NCBI RefSeq assembly: GCF_002980575.1
Contig: NZ_PVBS01000001.1
Span: 372,001-436,000, forward strand
Direction of reading: 5' to 3'
Source of the DNA: Sphingobacterium gobiense
Lineage (GTDB): Bacteria > Bacteroidota > Bacteroidia > Sphingobacteriales > Sphingobacteriaceae
Length of the DNA: 64,000 bases
A program made the translations under genes and the position numbers. Below the pieces are notes generated by a model, which worked only from the letters and a program-made list of their open reading frames with translations, had not been told where the DNA came from and searched no databases. This document shows, in pieces, positions 32,089 through 40,256 of the stretch; position 1 is the stretch's first letter; each line of letters starts with the position of its first letter.

Positions 32089-32245
32089 TGTGCAGTTTGG
32101 TACCTTGGGCGGTACCATCTGCTCAGTCTGGAACAGCTTCGACTGGAGCAACCTCTTGCAAACAGCGCTGGTAGCCGTGGTAGGTGCTGCGGTGAGTTAC
32201 CTCACCAGCCGATTGCTCGAAGGCAGGCGACGAAGGCGCGGCTAG
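32072..32245 (+). CDS. Small membrane protein (57 aa), last gene of cassette
   Basis: The frame starts at ATG 32072 inside the previous gene and ends TAG 32245. It reads DWSNLLQTALVAVVGAAVSYLTSRLLEG with a basic end. One hydrophobic helix (about 30-47) is followed by an Arg-rich tail. A second, partial copy of its C-terminal half (WTNLLHTALIAVVGAAVSYL...) lies at 37787-37882 followed by a similar terminator, so this cassette end is repeated in the genome. Holin-like size; role unknown. Confidence 0.65.
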   Translation: MRMMSNVQFGTLGGTICSVWNSFDWSNLLQTALVAVVGAAVSYLTSRLLEGRRRRRG

Positions 32246-32272
32246 TAAATTGTTTATTTAATGTTGTGGAGA

Positions 32273-32305
32273 ACTCCCGGGGTGTGAACCTCGGGAATTT
32301 TTTTG
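32273..32305 (+). terminator. Terminator of the FnIII/DUF5675 cassette
   Basis: Stem CTCCCGGGG/CCTCGGGA (imperfect) with a short loop, followed by eight T. A near copy lies at 37911-37945 after the duplicated cassette end. Confidence 0.75.
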
Positions 32306-32315
32306 CGGAGCGTTG

Positions 32316-33527
32316 TTAACCCGTCGTTAAATAAACATGTGCTGGTATAACATGTATAGTCTTGTCGTTCTTCACAAATTGGTCTGTCTGGGAAAATGTC
32401 ACGATGGTGCCTTCCTGGAGCCCGAAAAATTCCATGGCTTCCAGTAACCCGTTCATTTCTCTCTCAAGATTGTCCTGATTTAGCGTGTAACAAACTTGTA
32501 TAGCTGCTTGGATGTCCGTCTTGTTAAAGACGACGAAATCGCACTCTCGTTGTTCTGAGAAATAATAGATCTGCTGATATGACCGTCGTAGGTGTGTATA
32601 GACAAGGTTTTCTAAAAGTCTTCCATCATCTCTTGTAAAAGAGGAAGAATTTACCTTGATGAGTCCGGTATCAATAGCATAGACCTTCCGTGGATTGATA
32701 GCCTGTTTTCGGAGAGAATAATCAAACTTAGGAATCAATTGTATCAAATAGCTATCCTCAAGATAAGATAAGTATTCTGTAACGGTGCTGGTGGATCCGA
32801 TATCAACTATACTTTTAAGCCTATTGGCACTAACCGGCTTCCCCACATTGGAAATAAGGTATAGGGCCAGTTTTTGAAGTTTGTCTACGTCACGTATATT
32901 GTGTCGTATGGCGATATCACGTAATAGAATGTCTTCTAGAACATAATGCAGAATATCTTCAATACCCTGTTTGATGTATTCTGGAAAGCCGCCTATTTCT
33001 AGATAATCTGCCAAAGACTCTGGTGAATGATTTTTAGTAGTAAATTCAGCAAACTCTTCAAAAGAAAACGGAAAGAGCTCTTTTGTAATATGTCGTCCGG
33101 TGAGTTTCGTGCCAAGTTCTTTACTCAGCAAACTGGCATTTGATCCAGTAATAACAATCTGAAAAGATTCGTCGAGTTTCTGCCGTACGTAACGTTCCCA
33201 GTCGTCTATTATTTGTATTTCGTCAAATAGTAAAACCCGGGTTCCTAGGCGTGTAATGATCTTATCCAGACGTCCAAAATCTTTCAGGTCAAACCCATAT
33301 AACCTAGGGTCTTCAAAGTTTAGATATAGCGCATCTTGATATCGCTCATCCAAAAGCTGATAAAGCAGGGTGCTTTTCCCACAACGTCTTACGCCGGATA
33401 CGATTAGTGCAAAGTTAGTCAAGTCGGGTAACGAAGATAGCGCTTTTCTGCGTTGCCCTGTACCGCGATGTGCCATGTTTGCTCGTTGAGCCGTGATTAC
33501 TTGTTCTATTGTTTCTTCTATAACCAT
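32316..33527 (-). CDS. AAA_14/DUF4143 ATPase
   Basis: P-loop ATPase of the ATP-binding protein family with a C-terminal DUF4143 nuclease-like domain, widespread and of unclear function. Walker A GVRRCGKS is at about 45-52, Walker B RVLLFDEIQ, and ITGSNASLLSKELGTKLTGRH is the usual AAA_14 sensor region. The DUF4143 end carries YFSEQRECDFVVFNK, a PD-(D/E)XK-like strand with FEVE-type spacing. I chose ATG 33527 (MVIEETIEQ). The ATG 33563 in the same frame falls inside a tandem operator array and the promoter. Convergent with the upstream cassette. Confidence 0.85.
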   Translation of the reverse strand: MVIEETIEQVITAQRANMAHRGTGQRRKALSSLPDLTNFALIVSGVRRCGKSTLLYQLLDERYQDALYLNFEDPRLYGFDLKDFGRLDKIITRLGTRVLLFDEIQIIDDWERYVRQKLDESFQIVITGSNASLLSKELGTKLTGRHITKELFPFSFEEFAEFTTKNHSPESLADYLEIGGFPEYIKQGIEDILHYVLEDILLRDIAIRHNIRDVDKLQKLALYLISNVGKPVSANRLKSIVDIGSTSTVTEYLSYLEDSYLIQLIPKFDYSLRKQAINPRKVYAIDTGLIKVNSSSFTRDDGRLLENLVYTHLRRSYQQIYYFSEQRECDFVVFNKTDIQAAIQVCYTLNQDNLEREMNGLLEAMEFFGLQEGTIVTFSQTDQFVKNDKTIHVIPAHVYLTTG

Positions 33528-33545
33528 CGTGTCTGCGTATTGGTG

Positions 33546-33608
33546 TCCATTACAAATGTACAAAAGTTTCCATTACAAGTGGATAAAAGTTTCCATTGTA
33601 AATGGATA
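33546..33608 (-). promoter_or_regulatory. Three tandem palindromic operators, 23-base period, over the AAA_14 promoter
   Basis: TCCATT starts at 33546, 33569 and 33592, exactly 23 bases apart. Each is part of an imperfect palindrome, and the outermost is perfect: TCCATT-gta-AATGGA. AAAAGTT links the units. In the gene-proximal unit the minus strand reads TACATTTG (33560-33553), a TAnnTTTG promoter box, so a repressor bound here would block transcription of the ATPase gene. This layout suggests autoregulation. Confidence 0.65.
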
Positions 33609-33644
33609 CTCGATCTTATTCGGCATGATTTTTCGTACGCACTT

Positions 33645-33860
33645 TCATTCCCCCTCTTTAAATTTTTGCAGTTCTTTTTTCTCTACCCGGATGTTAAGAA
33701 ACTCCACCAGAACCGAGAAAGCCATCGTGAAGTAAATATACCCTTTCGGAATATGCTGGTCAAACGCCTCAGCTGTTAACGAAACGCCGATAAGTAGTAG
33801 GAAGACTAATGCAGCATTCTGACGGAAGGGTAATCGTTCACAAACTTGGAAATGGTCCGA
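33645..33860 (-). pseudogene. TerC-family C-terminal fragment
   Basis: Seventy-one codons ending the frame read LVFLLLIGVSLTAEAFD, then HIPKGYIYFTMAFSVLVEFLNIR. These are the last two membrane helices of TerC integral membrane proteins, which run to about 250-300 residues. The upstream part of the frame (to 34106) does not resemble TerC and is probably fortuitous. The gene has been cut at about 33860 by recombination. Not functional. Confidence 0.7.
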
Positions 33861-34011
33861 TATCAACAAATTTAAAGTTCCGTAAAAAAGATGGCGTGAG
33901 CAATCCACGAAAACAGGGGTTTTACGGATAACATTTACGGTGTCGACCACATCCAAAATGATTGCGTAACAATTCAATTGGTATAATCCAACGATCGAGC
34001 GATAGCGGTAT

Positions 34012-34503
34012 GTGGATATAAAAATACAGATGACACTCATCCCACTTATTCGGAATTTGTACTTGCGGTGTGCGGGGAAAATAAGGTTAACGTCCCACAA
34101 CGACACGCTGTTTGTACAGGAGCTTTATCCACTGCCCATAGTGGATAATTTTGAATTTGAAGAAACGGTTTGGACAACAGAAAAGATTTATTTTACGGAT
34201 AATAAAGTTAACCGTAAAAAGTCGGTTAACAGCGGTATAAGAAGATATAGCGCAGCGGAAATTCAAGAAGTTCTTGAAACTTATAGAAATGCGGGTTCTG
34301 GTTTTGATGAAAGCAAGATGAAAATTGCCAACCAGTTATTTGTTGCAGCCCTATCTGGCAGCAAACAGGCATGGATGAGCTTTACAGAGTTCAAAGATAG
34401 ATTCGATGTTCCTGATGGCGCATATTCGCAGGAATATCGGGTTCTTAAGGAAATGTTAGCGCAGTGGGAGGCACAAGAGGGTCATACCCAAATTGTTTCT
34501 TGA
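34012..34503 (+). CDS. Hypothetical protein, uncertain start
   Basis: The C-terminal 110 residues are polar and helical with a convincing coding look (AAEIQEVLETYRNAGSGFDE, KIANQLFVAALSGSKQAW, FDVPDGAYSQEYRVLKEML). The first 50 codons overlap the TerC fragment's false extension and may not be real; a later in-frame start is possible. Two TTTTACGGATAA copies occur (about 33921 and 34192). Not recognised; possibly part of a remodelled locus. Confidence 0.4.
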   Translation: MDIKIQMTLIPLIRNLYLRCAGKIRLTSHNDTLFVQELYPLPIVDNFEFEETVWTTEKIYFTDNKVNRKKSVNSGIRRYSAAEIQEVLETYRNAGSGFDESKMKIANQLFVAALSGSKQAWMSFTEFKDRFDVPDGAYSQEYRVLKEMLAQWEAQEGHTQIVS

Positions 34504-34597
34504 AAGCAAACGAAAAATCCTTGCAAGGCGATATAGTTATTTACGATGTCAAGGTATTTATCCCACCACTGCTTTTTTTACTAATTAAATTGATTTT

Positions 34598-35977
34598 TTA
34601 GCTTTTTACTTCTATCCATTCCTTCATTCCGGCAGCATAGTTTTTTACGTTTTTGAATCCATACCTTGCTAACAAAGATTGTGCGATTGTCGCTCTGTCA
34701 CCACTTTGGCAATGGATCACGATTTGTTTGTCTTTACTGAGCTTATCTAAATTATCAGGTAATGTGCCTACAAAAACATGGTCCGCTCCCTCTATATGGT
34801 ACGTGTTATACTCGGAAATACTTCTCACATCTACGATCTGAGCATTTGGATTACCGATATAAGATTTGAATTCTTCGATATCGATAATGTCTTCGGTTTC
34901 CAATTCCAACCCTAAGTCTTCCACATTGGAAATATATCCGTAGATATTATCCAAACCTATCCGCATCAATTTTCTGGTCAAATCTTCAATTTGATGATCT
35001 TCGGCAACTAAAACGAACTGTTCCTGATAATTGAGTAACCAACCTGTCCATGTGGAAAACGAGTTGTTGCCTTGAATATTGATACTTCCCGGAATAAAAC
35101 CTTTAGCGAAATCTGTTTTTACTCGGGTATCGATTACTTTCAAACCGTTATCGTATGCCTTTAAAAATTGTTTCTTTGACAATTTTGGATGCTTTGGCAC
35201 TTCCACTAATAAGGTTCTACTGACCTTATTTAAATGCTTCATCATCGCAAAATACTTGGGCGGTTCCGGCTGACCCTCTAACAGGTATTTTATAAATCCG
35301 GCTTCGTCATCTTCGTACTGAAATGCCCAGTTGCGTACTTTTTCGTACCCTACCGTAGAACTTGGCACTGCTCCCAAAGATTTACCACATGCCGAACCCG
35401 CTCCGTGTGCTGGCCATACCTGAACGTATTCAGGTAATTCGGCAAATCGCTTAATGGATTGGTAGATCTGCTTAGCTCCTTTTTCTTGTGTGCCGATAAG
35501 TCCTGCCGCTTTTTCCAATAAATCGGGACGACCAATATCGCCTACAAAAACGAAATCTCCGGTGAATACCATAACCGGTTTGTCTGTAGCCGGATGATCC
35601 GTCAATAAAAAGCTGATGCTTTCTGGAGTGTGACCTGGTGTGTGCAATACTTCCAGGCTAAGATTACCTACGTTAATTTTATCTGCGTGCTTCAATCCTA
35701 CATGCGGAAATTGATATTGCCAATCCGCTCCACCTTCGTCTGAAAGATACATTTGTGCTCCAGTCACTGCAGCTAATTCGCGTGAACCGCATAGAAAATC
35801 CGCGTGGATGTGTGTTTCGGTAATATGCGTGATTTTCATATTGTTTTGCTTTGCAATTTCCAAATACACATCAATATCTCTTTGAGCATCAATTACGATG
35901 GCTTCACCTTTAGCCTGACAACCTATAAAGTAACTTGCTTGCGCTAAACTTTTATCATATACGTGTTGAAAAAACAT
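34598..35977 (-). CDS. Persulfide dioxygenase-rhodanese fusion (MBL fold, CstB-like)
   Basis: Oxidises glutathione- or low-molecular-weight persulfide to sulfite in sulfide detoxification. The metallo-beta-lactamase-type dioxygenase part spans about 1-250, with THIHADF (55-61) holding the His/Asp iron ligands and HTPGHTPESI and VFTGDFVFVGDIGRPDL further on. Two rhodanese-like modules follow. The first (about 270-355) lacks a catalytic Cys. The second has the active loop IVIHCQSGDRA (Cys423) and GMKEW at the end. Length 459 fits CstB-type proteins. It lies with a TauE-type exporter and Crp/Fnr regulator, a standard persulfide/sulfite set. Confidence 0.9.
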   Translation of the reverse strand: MFFQHVYDKSLAQASYFIGCQAKGEAIVIDAQRDIDVYLEIAKQNNMKITHITETHIHADFLCGSRELAAVTGAQMYLSDEGGADWQYQFPHVGLKHADKINVGNLSLEVLHTPGHTPESISFLLTDHPATDKPVMVFTGDFVFVGDIGRPDLLEKAAGLIGTQEKGAKQIYQSIKRFAELPEYVQVWPAHGAGSACGKSLGAVPSSTVGYEKVRNWAFQYEDDEAGFIKYLLEGQPEPPKYFAMMKHLNKVSRTLLVEVPKHPKLSKKQFLKAYDNGLKVIDTRVKTDFAKGFIPGSINIQGNNSFSTWTGWLLNYQEQFVLVAEDHQIEDLTRKLMRIGLDNIYGYISNVEDLGLELETEDIIDIEEFKSYIGNPNAQIVDVRSISEYNTYHIEGADHVFVGTLPDNLDKLSKDKQIVIHCQSGDRATIAQSLLARYGFKNVKNYAAGMKEWIEVKS

Positions 35978-36060
35978 AATTTTTAAGATTTTAAAACTTA
36001 CATTACAAAATTATAAACTGATTATACCCTATACAGTAACATATGTTACAAGCCTATTTT

Positions 36061-36864
36061 TTATAAGAATAATTCTTTGATAAGGATATAAATTCCCATA
36101 ACCAACACAAACCAACCGAATGCGGATTTGAGTTTGTTGCCTTTTATTTTCTTGGACAGGAAGATTCCGATAAAAATTCCGACAACCGATAATCCGGTAA
36201 AAGTAGACAACAAAGTCCAGTCGATGGTTTCACCGCTTTGCAAATCGCCTGTAAACCCTAAAAGCGATTTCGCAGCAATGATAAACAACGACGTTCCTAC
36301 GGCTAATTTCATCGGCATTTTTGCCAGTAAGACCAATGCTGGAATGATTAAAAATCCACCACCTGCACCGACTAATCCCGTGAGCGTACCTACTGATACT
36401 CCTTCCAGCAAAATCATTGGATAATTGTATTTTATTTCACTAGCGTCTGCATCTTTACAATCGGGACAAGGACGTATCATGGATATGGAAGCAAATATCA
36501 TCACAATGGCAAAGAGCACCATTAAAGCAATAGGTTTAGTAAATTGAAAATCTCCAAGGGAAAACAGCACATCAGGAATTAATGGCATCAGATATGCCCG
36601 GGTTAAATACACCGCAACTATAGATGGAATACCAAAGATAAACACGGTTTTAAAATCTACTTTGTTCTGAAGGGCATTCTGAACACCACCTACGAAAGAT
36701 GTAGTCCCTACCACAAATAAAGAATAAGCTGTGGCTAATACGGGATTAACGCCCATTACATACACCAAAATAGGGACGGTAAGTATGGAGCCTCCGCTAC
36801 CGATAAGTCCTAATGAAACGCCTACTAAAACAGCTAATACATAACCTATAAGATCGGTTGCCAT
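36061..36864 (-). CDS. TauE/SafE-family sulfite/organosulfonate exporter (267 aa)
   Basis: Membrane transporter. Eight or so hydrophobic helices are arranged as two TauE repeats, each starting with the small-residue pattern VLVGVSLGLIGSGGSILTVP and VSVGTLTGLVGAGGGFLIIP. A PCPDCKD motif sits in the central loop, as in many homologues of sulfur clusters. It probably exports the sulfite made by the neighbouring persulfide dioxygenase. It is 83 bases upstream of that gene on the same strand. Confidence 0.88.
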   Translation of the reverse strand: MATDLIGYVLAVLVGVSLGLIGSGGSILTVPILVYVMGVNPVLATAYSLFVVGTTSFVGGVQNALQNKVDFKTVFIFGIPSIVAVYLTRAYLMPLIPDVLFSLGDFQFTKPIALMVLFAIVMIFASISMIRPCPDCKDADASEIKYNYPMILLEGVSVGTLTGLVGAGGGFLIIPALVLLAKMPMKLAVGTSLFIIAAKSLLGFTGDLQSGETIDWTLLSTFTGLSVVGIFIGIFLSKKIKGNKLKSAFGWFVLVMGIYILIKELFL

Positions 36865-36957
36865 AATTATCTAATTATATGATACGACAAAATTAGCCGA
36901 ACGCTATAACACAGACGGTAACAATTGTTACAGACTTAGAAAGGTGTCGATGTCTTT

Positions 36958-37587
36958 TTATAGCAATAATGCTATGTTATTACGGTTCATTTTTATTTTA
37001 CCTTCATTTTCCAGTGCTTTCAGTAATCGTGAAATGACCACTCTCGAACTGTTCAATTCGTAAGCAATCTCCTGATGGGTTTTCGTGATAATACGCGAAT
37101 TGTTGATCTTGCTTTTTTCCAGGAGATATTTGTAAAGGCGTTCGTCCATGTGCATAAAGGCAATATTGTCTATTGCTGCCAGCATTTCATTAAAACGGTT
37201 ATTGTAACTTTCAAAAACAAACGCACGCCAGCTTTTGTATTTACCCATCCATTCTTCCATTTTACCAACCGGAATCATGGCTACTAAACCTTCATTTTCT
37301 GCCACGGCACGAATTTCACTTTTTTTATCACCCATACAGCATGTAAGTGTCATGGAGCAGGTGTCGCCTTTTTCGATGAAGTATAACAGAAGTTCGCCAG
37401 TGTCAAAATCTTCCCGCATAATTTTAATGGCCCCGCTGATCAGCAAAGGCATGGTTTTTATGTACTTGCCAATATCTATCAATACATCGCCTTCTTTAAA
37501 TTCGACAATTTTAGCGACAGAAATGATTTCGTCAATCAACTCTTCTTCGAATATCCCCCGGTAGGTTTCACGGATTAACTCTTCCAT
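36958..37587 (-). CDS. Crp/Fnr-family regulator (209 aa)
   Basis: N-terminal cyclic-nucleotide-binding-like beta-barrel (EFKEGDVLIDIGKY; LLISGAIKIMR; GELLLYFIEKGDTCSMTLTCC) and C-terminal winged-HTH (THQEIAYELNSSRVVISRLLKALENEGKI). The cysteines in the barrel (TCCMG) could be redox- or persulfide-reactive, which would suit its place upstream of the persulfide dioxygenase and TauE genes. It likely controls that cluster. Close start-to-start spacing (94 bases before TauE) suggests one operon. Confidence 0.88.
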   Translation of the reverse strand: MEELIRETYRGIFEEELIDEIISVAKIVEFKEGDVLIDIGKYIKTMPLLISGAIKIMREDFDTGELLLYFIEKGDTCSMTLTCCMGDKKSEIRAVAENEGLVAMIPVGKMEEWMGKYKSWRAFVFESYNNRFNEMLAAIDNIAFMHMDERLYKYLLEKSKINNSRIITKTHQEIAYELNSSRVVISRLLKALENEGKIKMNRNNIALLL

Positions 37588-37599
37588 ATTTATTTTGAT

Positions 37600-37771
37600 T
37601 TAATGTGGTCGTTTTTTTCTTATCAGACCATAGAACCAAGTCCCTAATAGCGCTCCTAAAATTACGACTAAAATTGGGAAATAGCCAGCTCCGGTCAATA
37701 CAAACATCGGACCGGGACAAGCTCTTGCCGATGCCCAACCTAAACCAAAAAGGGGAATTTGGTATGTTTAC
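37600..37771 (-). pseudogene. YeeE/YedE-type transporter, C-terminal fragment
   Basis: Reading from about 37771 the minus strand gives IPLFGLGWA then ACPGPMFVLTGAGYFP, ending in a short basic tail and a stop at 37600. This is the last third of YeeE/YedE sulfur-compound (thiosulfate) transporters that normally belong to the persulfide cluster. Translation is blocked upstream by a stop next to the boundary with a copy of the DUF5675 cassette end. The gene has been truncated by recombination. Confidence 0.75.
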
Positions 37772-37786
37772 ACATTAATACCGTTG

Positions 37787-37882
37787 GACTAACCTTTTGC
37801 ATACGGCTTTGATCGCCGTGGTAGGTGCTGCGGTGAGTTACCTCACCAGCCGATTGCTTGAAGGCAGGCGACGGCGCGGCTA
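37787..37882 (+). pseudogene. Partial copy of the cassette's last membrane protein
   Basis: In frame it reads WTNLLHTALIAVVGAAVSYL..., matching the C-terminal half of the gene at 32072-32245 with a few substitutions and ending in the same basic tail and TAG. The N-terminal half is missing; the homology stops at about 37780 next to the YeeE fragment. The similar terminator follows. This is the remaining part of a second cassette copy. Confidence 0.75.
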
Positions 37883-37908
37883 GTAATCTGTTTATTGAAT
37901 ATTGCTAT

Positions 37909-37945
37909 GAACTCCCGGGGTGTAAAAGCCTCGGGAGTTTTTTTA
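37909..37945 (+). terminator. Terminator of the duplicated cassette end
   Basis: ACTCCCGGGG/CCTCGGGAGT stem with a short loop and seven T, matching the terminator at 32273-32305 in sequence and position. Confidence 0.75.
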
Positions 37946-38059
37946 TATACCTTTTTTCTTATATCTAAATGCATATAATTTAATGTGAGTAAATATTTTT
38001 ATATGTTTTTACATATAATACAGTGTTTTTTCTTAAATTCTTTGCAAAAGCATATAATA

Positions 38060-38278
38060 ATGAGAGTACTTGCAGATTTCGTAAAGCAAAAAAGAAAAGA
38101 GGCAAATCTTACACAGGAAGAGTTTGCTGAACGAGCGGGTGTTGCATTAACGGTAATCCGAAAAATAGAACAGGGAAAAGAAAACCTGAATCTCGAGAAA
38201 GTAAATCAAGTACTTAAAATGTTTGGGCATACTTTGGCTCCTGTAAATGCAAGAGAACTAGCAACGACAAAAGAATAA
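38060..38278 (+). CDS. hipB: HipB-like XRE antitoxin (72 aa)
   Basis: XRE helix-turn-helix protein: LADFVKQKRKEANLTQEEFAERAGVALTVIRKIEQGKENLNLE fits the HipB N-domain, with a helical C-terminus. I use ATG 38060 (MRVLADF) rather than the earlier 37985 in the same frame. HipB normally neutralises the HipA kinase and represses the operon. The hipA gene that follows is broken, so this antitoxin has no intact partner nearby. Confidence 0.75.
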   Translation: MRVLADFVKQKRKEANLTQEEFAERAGVALTVIRKIEQGKENLNLEKVNQVLKMFGHTLAPVNARELATTKE

Positions 38279-38281
38279 CTG

Positions 38282-38667
38282 ATGAGGAAAGCGTCTATAT
38301 ATTATAAAGATCTTTTAGCCGGTATCCTTAAGGAGACTGACGATGTCTGGATTTTTTCGGCACAAAGCAGCAGCCGGTGTTCGAACATTCATTGGAACAA
38401 ATGGCTGAATTGGCGAAGAACGTAGTGAAGCGTAGTATAGCTGTTCCCGGAGTACAACCCAAACTTTCTTTATCGTTAGTGAAAAATACGATTCGAGACG
38501 GAGAAAAGGGGCGTCTAACTGTGGTCGGAGCTTTGGGTGGAAATTATATCTTCAAACCACCTTCCGATCATTTTCCTGAAATGCCGGAAAACGAACACGT
38601 CACTATGCGTATTGCCGAAGCTTTCGGCACAACGTGCCGAAAGCCTGCCTTGCTTATTTCTTATTAA
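38282..38667 (+). pseudogene. hipA: hipA remnant with internal deletion and frameshift
   Basis: ATG 38282 opens with MRKASIYYKDLLAGILKETD, the HipA N-terminal start, then a deletion joins it out of frame to HipA C-terminal sequence at about 38345. In the second frame DFFGT, then VPGVQPKLSLSLVKN, GALGGNYIFKPPS and NEHVTMRIAEAFG follow the kinase N-lobe. The frame ends at about 38667 after a hairpin. Most of HipA_N and nearly the whole kinase core (ATP-binding/catalytic loop) are gone. Inactive. Confidence 0.8.
38620..38660 (+). terminator. Hairpin after hipA remnant
   Basis: A perfect 11-base inverted repeat GCTTTCGGCAC-aac-GTGCCGAAAGC (38620-38644) is followed by a T-rich stretch. Likely terminator between the hipA remnant and the convergent NmrA-type gene. 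Confidence 0.6.
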
Positions 38668-39509
38668 ATCAATGCAGCCTTAACTGATTCGGTTAATGGT
38701 GTGGTAGGATGTCCTATTAAATTAGATAGAACTTTCTTATCTTCGAATAGATCGCCCTTGGAGGCGCCTACATCCCAGCTGGCGATTGCTTCTGCGATAC
38801 CTTGGGGTAGACCTAGCGAGGTGAGCACATCAGCGTACTCCGCTTCGGGGAGGTTGTTGTACGGGATGTTTTTACCCGTTTGCTTGCTAATTTCGGCTGC
38901 AAGGTCCTGTAGGGTATAAGCTTCGTCGCCGGCTAATTCGTATACGTTGCCGATATGGCCGTCGCTGCTCAGTACGACTGCGGCTGCTTCTGCATAATCG
39001 GCGCGTGCGGCAGAAGAAATCTTACCTTCACCCGCGCTACCGACAAAAGCGCCCGCCTGCAAGGCTCCGGGAATTGAGCCTGTATAATTTTCGGTATACC
39101 AGCCGTTTCGTAAGATAGTGTAGGGGATGCCCGAAGCCTGAAGTAATGCTTCGGTTTCGACATGCTCTCCTGCTAAACTCAATGTGGATGTAGCTGCATG
39201 GAGCAAGCTGGTATATACGATCCATTTAACACCGGCCTGACGTGCAGCATCGATAACACGTTGATGTTGTACTTTGCGTTGGCCTACCTCGTTTCCGGAA
39301 ATGAGCAGGAGATGTTCGATACCGTTTAACCCTTCGACTAATGTCTCGGGCTTGTCGTAGTCAAACACGGTTGAAGCAATACCAAGATCTGCTGCTTTCT
39401 CGGGCGAGCGCACCAAGGCGACGAGGCTTTCAGCGCCTAGACGCTGTTTTAATTGTTCTACTACCAAACGACCTAGTTGTCCGGTAGCTCCGGTAATTCC
39501 TATTTTCAT
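38664..39509 (-). CDS. NmrA-like NAD(P)-binding oxidoreductase (281 aa)
   Basis: Rossmann-fold SDR relative of the NmrA/azoreductase (QOR2-like) group. GITGATGQLGRLV (3-15) binds the dinucleotide, VFDYDKPETL and LLLISGN follow, and the catalytic-like Tyr-Lys of classical SDRs is absent. Ends with a helix-rich domain (ADYAEAAAVVL; DLAAEISKQTG). Reduces quinone- or dye-like substrates in related proteins. Divergent from the Rrf2-type regulator, which probably controls it. Confidence 0.85.
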   Translation of the reverse strand: MKIGITGATGQLGRLVVEQLKQRLGAESLVALVRSPEKAADLGIASTVFDYDKPETLVEGLNGIEHLLLISGNEVGQRKVQHQRVIDAARQAGVKWIVYTSLLHAATSTLSLAGEHVETEALLQASGIPYTILRNGWYTENYTGSIPGALQAGAFVGSAGEGKISSAARADYAEAAAVVLSSDGHIGNVYELAGDEAYTLQDLAAEISKQTGKNIPYNNLPEAEYADVLTSLGLPQGIAEAIASWDVGASKGDLFEDKKVLSNLIGHPTTPLTESVKAALI

Positions 39510-39566
39510 ATTGTATTGTTAAAGTTATTGTAATAAAAATTGTTACATTAATATGGAAAAAAATTA

Positions 39567-39974
39567 TTAAAACTGTTGCACAAAATTTTCGAGTGTTCTG
39601 TGGGATAGAGACGCATATAGCAATTCGTCCGTTTCTGTAAAGAGCTGCTCTAACCGGGTGTTAACTACTTTTCCTACAGGGCATTTGGGATTGGGGTTCT
39701 GATTTTTTTTCCCCAGCACGTGCGAGCTTTTTACCGCGCGGTAAACATCAGCTAGGCTTATTTCACTGCTAGGCACACCCAGCATGGATCCACCTTCCTT
39801 ACCTTTTTTGCTGATCACCCAGCCCCGATCCTGCAACACACCGAGCTCCTTACGGATAATTGCTGGGTTTATCTGGATGCTGCCTGCAATCCAATCGGAA
39901 CTCAACCATTCGCCTGGCGCTTTGGCCAGGAGCGTCAAAATATGGATAGCCGTGGCAAATCTTGTGTTACTCAT
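39567..39974 (-). CDS. Rrf2-family transcriptional regulator (135 aa)
   Basis: Winged-HTH of the Rrf2 kind: RFATAIHILTLLAKAPGEWLSSDWIAGSIQINPAIIRKEL then GWVISKKGKEGGSMLG. I use ATG 39974 (MSNTRFAT) because it begins the fold; the upstream extension is unlike the family. There is one Cys (CPVGK), so an iron-sulfur cluster of the IscR type (three Cys) is unlikely. Adjacent and co-oriented upstream of the NmrA-like gene, it probably represses it. Confidence 0.85.
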   Translation of the reverse strand: MSNTRFATAIHILTLLAKAPGEWLSSDWIAGSIQINPAIIRKELGVLQDRGWVISKKGKEGGSMLGVPSSEISLADVYRAVKSSHVLGKKNQNPNPKCPVGKVVNTRLEQLFTETDELLYASLSHRTLENFVQQF

Positions 39975-40143
39975 AAGGCAAAGATACAATAAATTTTTAA
40001 ATGTAATAATTGTTATTACATTTGAAGCAAGCATTGAACTTGCCGGTGAGTGCCGCAGTCAGCTCGCCGGGTGTAGTCATTGCTTTTTTGAATGAAAAAT
40101 TAGGCCATAGCCTATACAGGTGAAATCCAGGACATAAGCCATA

Positions 40144-40246
40144 AGCAATTTGTGTTATTTTCATCTTTAGGTATGGAGGCAAGAAGAAAATTCCAATACC
40201 TGCTGCCTTTACGGACGAGCTGATGAAAGAGATCAATATGGTATAG
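40144..40246 (+). pseudogene. Fragment of an MtfA-like peptidase gene
   Basis: The frame reads AICVIFIFRYGG, KKKIPIPAAFTDELM and then stops at 40246. It matches the N-terminal region of the intact gene at 43995 (VFIFRYGGTKKIAVPVAFTDELM). A stop precedes it and the catalytic part is missing. It is a short displaced copy next to the TonB receptor gene. Confidence 0.75.
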
Positions 40247-40256
40247 ATGATGGCTA

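Noticed and set aside
33861..34106. Extension of the TerC frame to 153 codons
   Set aside because: Only the last 71 codons resemble TerC; the rest overlaps a plus-strand frame and has no membrane-protein character.
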